Source of the DNA: Haliclystus octoradiatus
Lineage: Eukaryota; Cnidaria; Staurozoa; Stauromedusae; Haliclystidae
Assembly: GCA_916610825.1 (NCBI GenBank)
Contig: OU744447.1
Coordinates: forward strand, 38,353,171-38,417,170
Reading direction: 5' to 3'
DNA: 64,000 bases
Positions 1-32,300 of the stretch are shown here, one piece after another. The notes below the pieces were generated by a model. It was not told the DNA's origin, searched no databases, and saw only the letters and a list, made by a program, of their open reading frames with translations. Each line of letters opens with the position of its first letter. Position 1 is the first letter of the stretch. Position numbers and translations under genes: made by a program.

Positions 1-54
1 TGTTGAACACAAAATATGGAAGATAAATGTATGCGTAACAATTAGGCTTTACTA

Positions 55-331
55 ATTAGGGGTAACTCCAGCTCTTTAGGGGCGGGGAGGTACCACTTTG
101 GAAAAAGGTAAAGTACTCAAAAAGTTCCAAAAATTCTGTTGATGCTACCCAAAAAGTTCTAGCAATTTGATTGATTTTAGGTAAAATACACAAACGTTCT
201 TGAAAAAGTCAAAAATAGGATACCCAAAAGCTCCAAACTTTGAAATCTCAAACCCAAAAAGTTTTTTCTCAGCTGGAATATGGACCCAAAAAAGTGGCAC
301 GTCCCCGTATAGCTGTCCTAGTGGAGTTACC
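55..331. repeat. Inverted-repeat element (MITE-like)
   Basis: The segment begins with AGGGGTAACTCCA and ends with its near reverse complement, TGGAGTTACCCCC, followed by a C-run. The interior is rich in CCAAAAAGTT-like words. No target duplication was recognised. It may be a small non-autonomous DNA transposon. Confidence 0.4.
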
Positions 332-3289
332 CCCCCCCCCGGGGTACAGATGCACCATGTATCATTGTATGCCATGTGTATAATGTATATTATGTGCCGC
401 TTGATATATTCTGACATTTAAGGTGGTCCTTCTAAGCGTTAAGTATGTAATAATAACATTGATACAGCCATAACCTTATTTTACCGGCATCGGCTTCTAA
501 TAAATGAACATGTTTATGGAAGTTTTGATGAGCTGAGCATTTAATATTCTGTTGCAGGTTTAATATTTTTGAATTGCACCAATCATATTGGATGTTATTA
601 TATTAAATGTTATGGCATACATACATAATTTGTTTGTTTCGATACAAACAAAATAAACAAAATACGTATACGAACTGTAGATAACATAGTATCATTACCG
701 TTCAACCACAACAGAAAGGGAATAGTAACAAATTAATGAATACAATTATTGTACTTTTGCTACCATAGCGATTTAACTGCGATAAGATTCAATACAAGAA
801 AATACCGAACTATGTACCTGATCTTTCATTAATTAAACTTTGATTTCCATATCCATAATTTACAGTATAATCTCCTTCTCGTAATTAATTAAGAGTGTAC
901 TGCTCTTCTCTCTGCTGCTGATAAATAGTTTGTCATTTAAAAAATGTTTTGAACGGATTTTGCATTTAAAAACTCCGGAAAATGGGTGGAGAGACATTGA
1001 CGTTGAATAACAGTTTATCTAAGCATGATAAAATGTAGAATCAGATAAATAATTAACTGATTATATAAGAATATTATATTATGTAATTAGAGAAAGTTGC
1101 AATTGTCTAAAGAAAAGTGTATAATTAAGAATAATTTAAATCTTTTCTGAGTATAAAATTCAATATTACATGGGGTGTGTTAAAAATAATATTAAACAAA
1201 TGTAGTTAAATATAGTTATGATGGCACTAATCCAATGGTTAATTTAAATTCAAGGCATTTAACACTCAGAATCAATTATATTTTCTCGGTAACTTTCACC
1301 ACACTTGCTGGGAAACGCTTGGAGTAAACAGTGGCTGATTTTCCGGAGAACAATTACAATAGAACTGACTGGAAATCAACATATATTGTTATTCAATGAG
1401 GCTATAAATGGTCACTTGAAATTACACAAGCCTTTTCTTTCTATTTACTATGATTGGTTGTTGGAATATCTGCTATGATTATTTGGAATTCAAAGTTATC
1501 AAATTGTTTAGTTCTGTTTTCATTTATAGCGTAATATTGCGCTCTGGCGTCTAACGTTAAGTTATCGTCCAATTATTTAAATAGTCGCAAATAACACTTC
1601 GATATTACGAAAAACGGGAAAATGCTCATTATTATTTCTAATCTATTTTATACGTGTCCATGTATATCAACCATAGCGTGACAAACTTTTAATAACCGGG
1701 ATAATAGCTTATATACTATATATAGAGTTTGTGACGTTATTTTAATCGTTATATTTGCATTCTCATGTTTGATATGAAACAAAATTATAGCCTCTTTACT
1801 AAAATAATCTCGTATTCATGTAGTTGATTGATGCAAGTTAACATTATTTAATTAAAGATAATGGTCGTTAGTCTTGGTTGTTAATGAGCAACAGAGTGCC
1901 TATGCCGTGTAAGTATTGATAGCAAGCATGAGCGTTGGAAAGGGTGTATAGGTTATAATCTACCAAAACAGAACACTAGCAAAGATCATCATACGGTGTT
2001 GAATCATTTTGTGGTATTGTATTTTTGGTTTTCTTATGTTTTTTAATGTAAAAAAGAAGATTTATATTTGAATGGAAAATGAGGCTGAGGTTAATCATAG
2101 CCATGGCTACATTAGTATCCAAGTGTCCACCTTCCAGGCAGTATCTTTTGGTAATAATTTGTGAATTGACTCATTTACAAGTTTCGGCTTTGGTCAAGTC
2201 TGGCCGTGCTTTGTGGCGTTCTTTGTGGTTTTTTAATATCACAATTTAAAGTATTTTATTATTCTAAAAAAGGCCTTTGTAAAACTACATATGAAGCGAA
2301 TATGTTAGACGAAAGAGGAATGACACATTCATATATTTGACCATTTATAATACGCTTAGGTATTCATCCCTATGCCCTACTTCATTCCACCTTTTTTTTT
2401 AAGTATTTTTTGTTTTTCGTATATTTTTTACAATTTTGTCTAATTCTATAAGTTTTTTTCAAAGTTTTTTTTCAGGTCTCTTTGGTCATGTCTGGCCGTG
2501 CTTTGTGGCGTTCTTTGTGTAGCAAATATAGAGTCCTATAATGTGACTGTCTATAGTATACTACTTTTAAGTATCCTTGACCCTATCCCTGGTGGGACCC
2601 CCGGGGTGGGACCTGTAACCATAATACTGATCTCATTATAAATTATGATGATAATAATTGCGGGGCGATGGGCGTGGCTGATAAGAAATGATAACAAACA
2701 GGTCATAAGGAGAAAACAGTGAAAGGTGTCTGCAAGGTTGTACTCAAAGGCAAAAAGAACAGTGCCGGGTACAAATATAAATTTCAATAAACACACACGG
2801 ACCAGAATGAGGTTGGTCTCTCTATTTGAGATTTTGCTAAAATGCTCTATAGGTCTAGACCTAAGATGATTTGAAACATTTCCCTGTAATTGTTATTTTA
2901 CTTTCTATTGACTCTCATCAAAGTCATAATGCTAAATAAGTGAATGATAAAAAAATCTCAAGTGAATTTTATATAGACCTCGATTAGGCCTAGCCGGCCC
3001 TAATTACTATTGCATAAGTGACATTTTTAGTCATCATGATCATAATTAAATAATAGTGCATTTATCACACATCATTTATTATTAGATATATCGGTAATAC
3101 TGATATAATAACCGTACAACAAACGTTATCATTTAAGGTAAAAGTTTTTTCAAAGTCCTTTTACATGTACAAAATGGCAACCCCAGTCTTCATCCATTAT
3201 TCCATTATATGATAGATTAATTAATAGTTATCTCATAAGTTTATTGTAAATCGCTTAGAACTGCTTGCTATATAGAGCTCTAAAAATGT

Positions 3290-3561
<272 letters not shown>

Positions 3562-6500
3562 GGGCTATCGTATCCCCCACACCCGCAGGATTTACTGCCA
3601 TGTTTCTAATGCCAGTGCCGGGATGAATTGAGACGGTAGAAGCCGCTGTAAACAAGGCTGAGCTAAATCACATTATGGTCAACTTTTGAATCCTATTATT
3701 GGATCTACTTTGTCATGCATATCTTTTTTTTTCTTCTGCTTGTTTAATAATTGTGGGCGAGCGAGATCAATTTTACATCAAAGTTGAAACGTTGATCGAT
3801 CAAATTTTATGAATCTGCCAGTCACTATATCAATTCTAACCCTTCTTTTAAGGCATGCAATGCACAAAGCTGTATAACTATTTTTGTTGCTTCGTTAAAA
3901 AATCCTTCTTATTACGAATTAGATCAAAGTAAACTCATATCTAGAGTAGCCTCTTTTAAACGCCGTACAACGTCTGGACTAACGACAGCATGATCCTCAT
4001 TTTCATTCAAGGGTATTGAAGAGAGGCTGCATTCCTTAGAATATATTAACATACCATATTCTTTAGCTTCTGACCATATCAAATATTATTTGATTTACAA
4101 CGTAACATAATATACACTTCGTTAATTAAATGTTATTTCATCGAAAATAAATATAATCAGTATGAATTTTTGTTGTGTGTTTATTGTCCGTCACACATCA
4201 TATTCTATTGTATAAATAACTGTAGAGTATGTATATGAACTGTATTATAAAGTGGAATTTTGTTTGGATTATATCACCAAACAATGCGTATATAGATCTT
4301 ATAAGTAGATTTATTAGGATTAATAATAAATAATTGTATATCGAAGTAAGTTTTTAAGTATTTAGTAAAACCAGCAGATCTGTTGATTAAATTCAATAAA
4401 TTGAATCGGGCAGATCATAAAATGGAATAATGATTTAAAAGTATTCAATAAATACCATATAGATATGATTAATATATAGTGAATGGATATGAAGTTTATG
4501 TTACTAATTATTTACTTCTATGACAGCAAAGTCGAACATTTATTATCGCTTCATCACTTTCCATGTATACGGCTGTATTACAATGGACTTTGAAAGACAT
4601 GGAGCTCTATGTAACTATGTCTATTCATGGTACAGTAACTAGCTCCATTAAAGTTTTTTCTGTGGTATGGTCTAATAATTCCCAAGGGAGCACAGGGGAT
4701 AAATCTGCATATGTTTTCGAATAAATAAATGCTGTTTATTAGCTTGAACAACTCCTATTGGGATAACAGTTTGAGCAGACTCACTGTAATTTGCAACTAA
4801 TTAAGTAACTCTACTGGATAATAGAATTAGTTAATAATTTACAGGTCTGTGATCAGGCTCCGTTTAAGACTAATTTGTATACTATACTTCGAATCCAATA
4901 AAGACGTTACAACATTGAGTCTGCACTGTTTATATATTTCCTTGTTGTATCCAATTTTCCTCAGGCCTTTTCTAGATATACATTATATAACGCCTAGGTG
5001 CGTAGACCCAACGTGGCTATGATATGATGCTGTTATCGAGTTGAAACATGTTAACACAATGTTCTAAAAGCCCACATCAGACGTCATAAGCTATTGTCGT
5101 TATCATTAGCGTTCTACGATTTCTGGTGTTTGAACGATAATCAAAACAAGCTGGTCTAAATGATAAAAACAGGTTTTATAAATCAATCTTTTGATTTCAA
5201 ATTGAAAAGTATTTCTAAATTTCATGCATTGCCTCAAATTACAACGTTGAATATTTGTTATTATTGTGTTTTATAATAAATGTTTTTAGTTTTGGTAAAT
5301 ATTGCATTATTCTGTTAAGTGTCGGCGCATTTTTGTTTCGTTTTAAAGTTATAAAAAACTGAAAATCGATCATGTTTCCAAAAATCATGTATAAAATAAT
5401 GTGTTGTCAAAATATAATTCCAATATATCCTCTTACAAAGATTTATAGAACTTGCTTAGATAAGCCAATACATGCCGGCTTTCTCTGTGGTCTCGTATGG
5501 CCGGCAATGTTGTTATTATCATCTAAAAACGTGCGTTTCAAACGCCCCAATTAAAGAGTGCGGTCTACAATGATAACACACGAGTTAAAAAGCAATGGAA
5601 AGCAATCGCAATAAAAAATGTCTAAACGTAATTTAAATAAATAAAAATTGACAATATGTCAATAAAACGCAGACGAATAAGAAATTTGAATAAGTTCTAT
5701 GGCAAAATATAAAAGGATATGTCTGGTTAATTTCTCATTTCCTATAACATGTGTAATCTCCGGGTGTAATCTATTTCAAATAGCTATTATACCTCTATAT
5801 TATATTATTATATAATTAAAACAACATACGTATCTTGATGTTCCTTCAAACTCTGTACAGTTCAACTGCCAGATGATACAGTAGTAAAAGTGACACACTT
5901 GACCAGATGCAAATCTGTTTCTCCGCTATTAAACGCCGGTCATCATCTTGTACAAAAGCATCATACGTTGTTAGTCTACTAAGCACGTTTCAAATTGAGA
6001 AAAGAGAAGAACGGTGACTTTTAACTTTGCGATACAAAAAGCTGTAGCAATTCATTTAGAACACAGGGCGCGCATTTTACGTTTCAAAACAATACATTCC
6101 TATCGCTTATTGTTGTCATGTTAAGAATAAGTGATAGTGCTTGCCAACCAGCCAATCACAATCGATCGTTTGAAGGATACGCGCATGCAATAACATGTTG
6201 CTATAGCAATGAAACTGACAGGAAAACTCAAGTATTCCATTTATACCATTATCAATCGCATACAGTTGTCGAATGTGTGACACACTTTATGTCAAAGACT
6301 TTTCAACAACAAAGATATTGACGACATAAAAACAAAACGGTTAATTTTAAAGTATTTTGCAATCAAAAAAATTTTAATTCCAAATAATTATTCCCATATA
6401 ATAAGGAATTACAAATATATATCCAACCCTGAATCTTAAATTATCATTTCTTTTTTACATAAAAATCTATATTTACATCCTGTTTAATTAAAAGGAGATA

Positions 6501-6677
6501 AGATTAATTCCTTTAAGTTTCTTTAGAGAGAGAATTTGATATTATTGAAGCATAGAGTAACGCAATAACAGTCAATGACGTAGCGATGACGCCAGACGCT
6601 GTATGAGCGACAAAAGCGACAGCGTAAAATGACGCTTGCTGATACAAAGTAACGAATCACGGACGGAAGACGGAAAA

Positions 6678-25034
<18,357 letters not shown>

Positions 25035-25227
25035 CTTTCAAAACATTGAAATGATGTCATGTGTTACAATTACATGTGAATCATAAAATCATTAACATTT
25101 TGTAATGAGTTATTTTGGTTCACAGAGAGTTCATGACGAAGCACAAAACAATAATTTCCAGTCTTCTATTCTATACTGACATCATAAGGCTTTTGAATCT
25201 ATTTTTAACCATAGTTTTAATATGGGA

Positions 25228-25811
25228 AAAGTAAATGCGTGAGACATGAGTTCGATAATCAAAACAGAGGAATGAGGGTCATTCTCCGCTGTAATTATCG
25301 AACTCATGTCTCAGACATGCTCAACCAACTTGGTTGGCTACCAGTCAGAGACAGACTAACTACACAACAGCTAATATTCACACATAAACTAAAATTCAAT
25401 TTAGCTCCTCCCTTGCTCTCCAATTTGTTTCAAAAACCACACTCCATTAGAACACGTGCACATTCCCACAATGACATCTACATTGAGTCAAGCCATAGAC
25501 ACTCATTCAAGTATGCTGGTGCTCATAAGTGGAATGACCTTCCGTCTGAGATGAAGATTGTTGCTAGTGGAACCAGTTTTAAGCATCTTCTCAAGAAGCA
25601 ATTGCATAGCAAATCGTGACAAATTTTCTTTTTTTAGCCATAGACTTTATTGTGAATATTATCTATATACCAACTATAAACCTTACCTTTTATACTTATC
25701 GTGTACACATGTACACATATATATTATATTTGTTTCAATCAGTCCTGTGAAAAAAAGCTCCTGTAGCTTATCAGGTTCTGAATAAATGATGATGATGATG
25801 ATGATGATGAA
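25228..25811 (+). mobile_element. 5'-truncated LINE, ORF2 C-terminus with (GAT)n tail
   Basis: The plus-strand frame 25239-25619 encodes an ORF2 tail typical of L2/CR1-like LINEs (MLNQLGWLPVRDRL, then FKYAGAHKWNDLPSEMK) and ends at a stop. The 3' region runs TATCAGGTTCTGAATAAATG into an ATG/GAT repeat at 25786-25811. A 19-nt inverted duplication (25229-25247 against 25296-25314) marks the truncated 5' junction. It is a different family from the LINEs at 17-22 kb. Confidence 0.8.
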
Positions 25812-26090
25812 TGCAAATGTTCGATAAAATCTTCACAGTTTTAACATAATATGTCATTAAAACAATCTCCATCTATCCTCTTTCCTTTTTACCACACAAT
25901 GTAAAATGTTATATGACAATACGATATTGACTTGTAACTTTGAGAAACTGCAGCTTTTTCAAATAATAGAAGTAGATGATACTATGTTTGCAATTTCAAG
26001 AGAGATATATTCCAATTTTATTCGTTTTTGACCAAAAATGCTTGACAATAATGCTGACAATAATGCTGACAATTATATGACGCCAAACTA

Positions 26091-26098
26091 TGACGTCA
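26091..26098. promoter_or_regulatory. CRE palindrome upstream of TSG101
   Basis: TGACGTCA lies about 210 bp before the TSG101 start codon, in the expected promoter. CREB/ATF-type factors bind this sequence in animals; use here is inferred. Confidence 0.4.
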
Positions 26099-26306
26099 TA
26101 TTTTCCAAAGCCTCTTTTTCGGCGTTACCTGCGCACGCGTGGTAGAATCTATTTCGCGGAATCTCAACTTTCCAACATTCGAACCTAAAGATTTAGCTAT
26201 ATAGTATATTCTTTTAAAAACAGATCACGAAAACTAAAACTATCGGCATAATTATCAATTCTAGATGTTAATAATCTGATTCGATACCTTAACTTGTTGT
26301 ATAGTC

Positions 26307-29300
26307 ATGAGTTGGGATGGTTTCTTGAAAGATAAACTCAAAAAGGTTAGAGGAATAATTATACCAAAAACAATGTTGTTATCTTCTCTTGTTTAGGGCT
26401 AGTTTTGCCTTTTTAATGCGGGAATTACTTGCTGTTACTTGTTACGTATGTATATAGATTTATTCCAGACTTTGCAAAATAAATATTGTCCTTCAACATC
26501 TTCCCTACAACAAAAACTTAGTTGACATTTGCAATTTCTTTTTTGAAATTTCAATTTTCCGCTAAGCCGCCTGTCATCTATTTGTGATTATACTGAGAAT
26601 TATATATAAAAGTGGCACGCTTATATAAATTTTTAATGTTTTGTGTTTAAGTATCTTCGAATGCTGATTTCAATAGAAACATCCAGAATCAATGCAGTTT
26701 TGTTCTTTGGAAGTCTTTTCTGGAGGAACTATAAATAATTCATATGTCTAGCCTACCAGACATTTTCACATTGCACAACGATTTCAATGTAATATGCCTA
26801 CCATTTAATCTAATTTTCCAAGGTACATGGTTTATTGTTGTCCTTGGTTCAATAATTATTAATAAATGTAGAAGTAAACATTGTAAATTATCTGACTCTC
26901 AAATTAATCTGTCTTGACTTAAAAATCTTGCTGGGGATTTCCCTAAGTTACAGAGTACTACAGCCATACATCCCTTATTTAATATTTTGTTTTCCTTCTA
27001 ACTCAAATTGGGATAATTATTATCGGAGCCCTGTTTACAGCCACGGGACGCAGTGTACAGATTTTCAATACATTCACTTAATTTGAATTAATTAAAATCT
27101 TATTTCGATATGATTGTTAATTAGACATGGGCAAACAATCCAACTTCTGTTGTATCGATTCCGACAGATGTAAAAGTTTGACGCTGTTGCATGCATAGGC
27201 AACTCTTTTAAACACACACATTTTCCCCTTTCAAAGTGCCTACAAGTTGCTTCGTTACTGACTAATGAAAGGACAATATTTTAGCTAGAATAACACTGAT
27301 TGAAACATGCTTAGAATTCATAACGGTTATTAATTCAGAAATACCTGCAATACAGTCAAACTCGGTTAATATCCCTCTTTTAATATCCCATCTTGCTTAA
27401 TATCCCCACATAAAACTGATTTATATTTTCCATTCTCCATACAAACTCTCATCATCCTACCTCGCTTAATGTCCCGCTTTTCATCTGTACCAGAGGGGGG
27501 ATATTAAGCAAGTTCGACTGTAGTAGCTCCAAAATGCCTACAACAGGCAGTCCCCATTTTATTGAGCCTGGTGAGCTAGGCTTATATTTCTCTTAACTTA
27601 AAATATAGTGTACTTATAAACTATAATTTATTTGTTTTATTTTCAGTATCCTTACAAAAATGAAGCACGAGAAGACTCATTACATGCTCTGAGGGAATTC
27701 ACAAGTCTCAGACCAGAGTTGGACACATTTAGTAAGTAGATCACTCTTATCCTATAAATAGTTTTATAAAATAAAATGAGTGGAACTTTCATCAAAACCT
27801 AATATCGATAAACACTGTCCATAAAACTCCACTCAAAACCTCTTCAATTTCTGAATCAAAACTAATTTGAATGTCATACCTCGGCTAATGACGAGTCGAT
27901 TAGTAACCGGTTAAACAAGAACATCGCTTCAAATAATGGTTTAACGATTGAAGATTTTCTAAAAATATTGATCGATACGCCAGGGCTTGAAATAGCATTT
28001 GTTAAGTCGCCGGACATGTTGACAGTTAGCATAATAAAAAATCCAAAAATAAAATCTAAAATCTAGAAATAATAGTTACGTCATTTCAAAAATTATGAAT
28101 GGGTGCAAGCCATAGACATAATAGATATAGACTGCTGATGGCGTTCGAAAACGGGCTGAAAACGTAGCACCTATGGGGATCCATAATGGCTGACACATGC
28201 TCCCAAAGTGGCGGGGAAAGCAGTGTTTTGACCCAATATTGTTGTTAGAAAATAAAAGAATAGATGAGCCGGATTATTTCGAGCTACTTTTAAAGCAATT
28301 AAATATGATTGAAATTAACAATTTTGTTGTGTATCACTCAATTTCGAATCAAATCTGCTCAATTATTTTATCAAATTTTCTCTGAAATATTCCAATTTTG
28401 TAAGTAGATATATCGCCGCTTTTGTAACAATAAGACATCAAAATTTCAGAGTTTGCTCAGATTTAACATTTATTAATCATCCAAGCTGTATTTACATGAC
28501 AAGGTGCATGTTTACTGCTGGTTACAGCAAAACACAGGACGCAGAATGAGTGTAGAAAAGTTGATATTGGAACAATGACAAACAAATTGCAATAATGCTA
28601 CGAAAAATATTCAAATTTAATTCACCAAATATCCAAATATTATACACTCCATAGTGATAATAGTTATAAAGTCTAAGATTGATGAAGATAGCCACAAATA
28701 AAGCCTCATAACCAGCAGTACCATCGCAAAACAAGCGTAGCGGATACCAATTAATATCAAAATATGCTAATTTTTATTATAATCAATGTTTCCGTATCAT
28801 TAAAACCATATTAAAAATGTTCAAAAGCAAGAGAAATAGATATATGCAGCGATTTAAATCAATCCAAACACTTTGTGTCTACTTCAAATACCAAATTGTA
28901 TTGGAATTTTGACTTTTGCGGTCAGTTTACAACATACAACTGTAACTTTAGGGCGCATGTGTCTACCATTTTGGCTGCCCATGAGTGCCACGCGTCACGT
29001 GACCCAATCAGCGGTCTATATCTATTATGTCTATGGTGCAAGCACTCATTTTTGCTCCCGCCTAGAGCGGCCCCTGGTGACCACTATATGCAGGTGACCT
29101 CTATATAGTTCATTCTGGTTCATTCAATAGAAATACTAATTCAGAAATCGCAAGAGTGACCACTATAGACAGGTGGCTGATGTATAGAGGTGACTGTTAT
29201 GAATACAAGTATCCCTATTGCTGCACATTTTGAATTTCAATTTTGAAATCAATTTTTTGGTTTCAGTTCACCCAGATGGACGCCGTTCTCCGTTGGTATG

Positions 29301-32300
29301 CTTGAAAGGAACAATTCCAATACGCTTTCAAGGTAAGATGAGGAATGATGCATTTGTCACTGCATACAAAACCTCAGCAGCAAATATTTTATTATTTATT
29401 TCACTCTCCAGGATTTTTGCTAAAGGTTTGGATTTTGCTGATCAGCGGGAATATTTCCCAAATAATCATAACCTTGACATTTATGATTTTCATTTTACAT
29501 TTTTAATGATGTTTGATTCTTAACAAACTCAAAGAGAAAAAATCTATGAAATTGGGGTTGTCATCAATCCGTGGAGTTGTTTTTGCTTAATTAGCGTTAT
29601 TCTTGCTATATCAATAAAAATACTTTTTAATTGTTTTACATCAGCATTCAGCATTTATAATTTATTTATTTATACATGTGATGTTTTGTTTATTTCAAAG
29701 GATCTGTTTACAACATTCCAATTAAAACATGGCTACTTGAAAACTATCCTCATTCACCCCCAATGGTCTATGTTGAACCAACTTCGACCATGGTTATCAA
29801 ATCTGGAAAACACGTTGATCAAAGTGGTAAAGTTTATTTACCATATCTCACAGATTGGAAATATGTAAGTCTTCATATTAACTATGCCAAAACTAGCAAG
29901 CAAACATTGAATTATGTTATTTGAAGTCTTTCATGGTTTTGTTTTAGACCATAGTTTCATTTGGATACCTTTTTAGCCTATGTGCAGACTTTCATGGCTT
30001 GCATTCTTGAGCGTGCCATTTTTGTTGTTCTTGGTACATTTTGTTTTAGAATATTTTGTTGGAATCGATGTGCATTTGAAATTTATAGCATAACTTCTTT
30101 CCTAATTTCAAATTATCAGTGTGAAAGCAAACAAAACATTTATTTTTATTGCATTGAAATTCAACATACTTTATACTTTTGTCTGATGCTGCTCCTAACA
30201 AATAATGTTACCAGTGTTTGTGTTTCATCTGCAAGGCATACCTGCCATAAAAATCCGTTGAAATTGATCAACAGTGTTGCTGCTGAGATCAATAAAGAGC
30301 GTTAACATCACTGCTCTCAGCAAAAAGAGCCACTCATCTAGAAATAGAGAGATGATACGAATGCCTTCAATAGTGCAATACTGTCTCAGTTACTCAATTA
30401 TCTCCCATAATGGTAAATAGGTTCACACATAACATGCAAACATTTTTACTGTGGTAGCATGACTCCACTTATCTTTATTACCACCTGATTCACCAAAAGT
30501 CTGAATCTTCATTTGTTGTAAATAACATTATACAATCAAATTATTTATTTTATATTCAAACCTTTTCTTTTAGAGAAATTCTGACCTGCCCAGCCTTATC
30601 CAGATTTTATGTAGCATCTTTGGTGAAGAACCTCCGGTGTTTGCAAGACCAGCAAATCAACCTTATATCCCTAATCAACCACAGGCGCGACCTAATTACT
30701 CTTACGGTAACTATCAACCACCAGGTGCTGCTGCCAGCCCGTATCCAACACAACCAGGTGGAATGCCACAGCCTCATGTACAACCTAGAATACCACAATC
30801 CAACTCAGGCTATGGCCAACAAACAAATGCGCCATATCCAACATCGACAGCTGCAAATATTTCTCGTAATGCACCTTACCCTGCTGGGTATGGTGGTAAT
30901 GCTTCTCTTCCAGGTTATACTTCGTCTCGTATGCCTTATCAACCTCCTCCTAGCTACCCGGCAGCATCAACATACCAGGCATCATCTACTGCCAATGCGT
31001 TTGGTGCGTATAATCATCAACCAAGACAAACAAACAATCTACAGCGACAAGAGACATTACCAGATGATGCCATGAAGATGTCGATCCTTTCAGCAGTTGA
31101 AGATAAAATGAAACGAAGAGTACGAGAGACTTATGCTCAAGCAAAGGTAATTAGCATGTGCTATTCGTCTTATTTATGCAGGATATAAAAAATCTTCAAC
31201 TTTTATAGATATCTGAAATCCATGTTTGTCCTGTTTTATATATTATTTAATAACTATCAAACATAAGAATTTTCAGACTTTTAGCGGATTTCAGACTTTT
31301 TCCACATTTGTGAACTCTAGATATTTCCTTTTTCCCATTGAAATTCATTACAAATTAACTAATTATCCTTGATTTCAGATTATTTAATATGTGAATTCTC
31401 ATGTCTGAACTATTAAAGATGAAAAAGAAATTAGATTTAACTATAATGAACTAAAGTATATGACTGTCAGATAACTTAAAACTTAATAAGTATAAAGCGT
31501 ATAAAGCAATTAAACTATAAACTGTAAAAGTAGTCATGAAGCTATTAAATTATAACATTGAAACAGGAATAGTTAAAAATGAACTTAAAATATTTTTTTT
31601 TAAATAATGTAACCTAAAATAATAAATTAATCTCCTTTTTCCTTGTTAAACACTTGCAACTATCTAGCTATCAACGACTGTGCTTGGGCACAATTCTATA
31701 TCCTTCCATTAAGCTTAGGCCTACCTTAATGATTGTAAGTATGTTAAGCAAGCTTCAAAACGTATATTTAACCTGTTTGACCTGTTTACATTTAATGCTG
31801 TTGTCTCTTTGTGTGTACAATGGTTATATGCTTAAAACTCAGTCAATTCAAACATCAAACCTTCAAGAAGCATATCTACGCTTTGTTATTGTCCACATTT
31901 CCAGCAACGCTGCATTGCATTCTCAAATAAAGTGCATGTTTTCTCCATCGAAAGAAAATAGTCGAAACTTTTTTTCTGATTCTGTTTTGGTTCAGCAAAT
32001 AAATTCACACAACAAACACGTTGTCCTGAATCCTATCAAACAAATCCTGTCTATGACTAGCGTTTCGCCTTTCCAAATTGTCATTATAATAATGTCAACG
32101 AATTGAAGTAATTGCTTAAGTAAATAATTTAAATAAGTAATTTGTTTTGCCGCAAAGCAAGGATGAGAATGGAAGGCTTGGCTCTTACTTTTACCTTTAA
32201 AGGAATGATTTTACTCAAATTTATGTTTTGTCAATACAGTTTAGATATCTGTTTATTTTTTGCCATGATGTAATGATCATCGAAAATTTACAATTAATAT

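Larger units (their letters stand above)
25035..26306. other. Intergenic region between divergent TBC1D15 and TSG101
   Basis: The 1.27-kb head-to-head spacer should contain both promoters. It is occupied at 25228-25811 by a 5'-truncated LINE. The TSG101-proximal part contains a perfect CRE palindrome. No further gene was seen. Confidence 0.7.

Noticed and set aside
6118..6321. 67-residue plus-strand frame
   Set aside because: No motif, no conserved features and no supporting exon chain.
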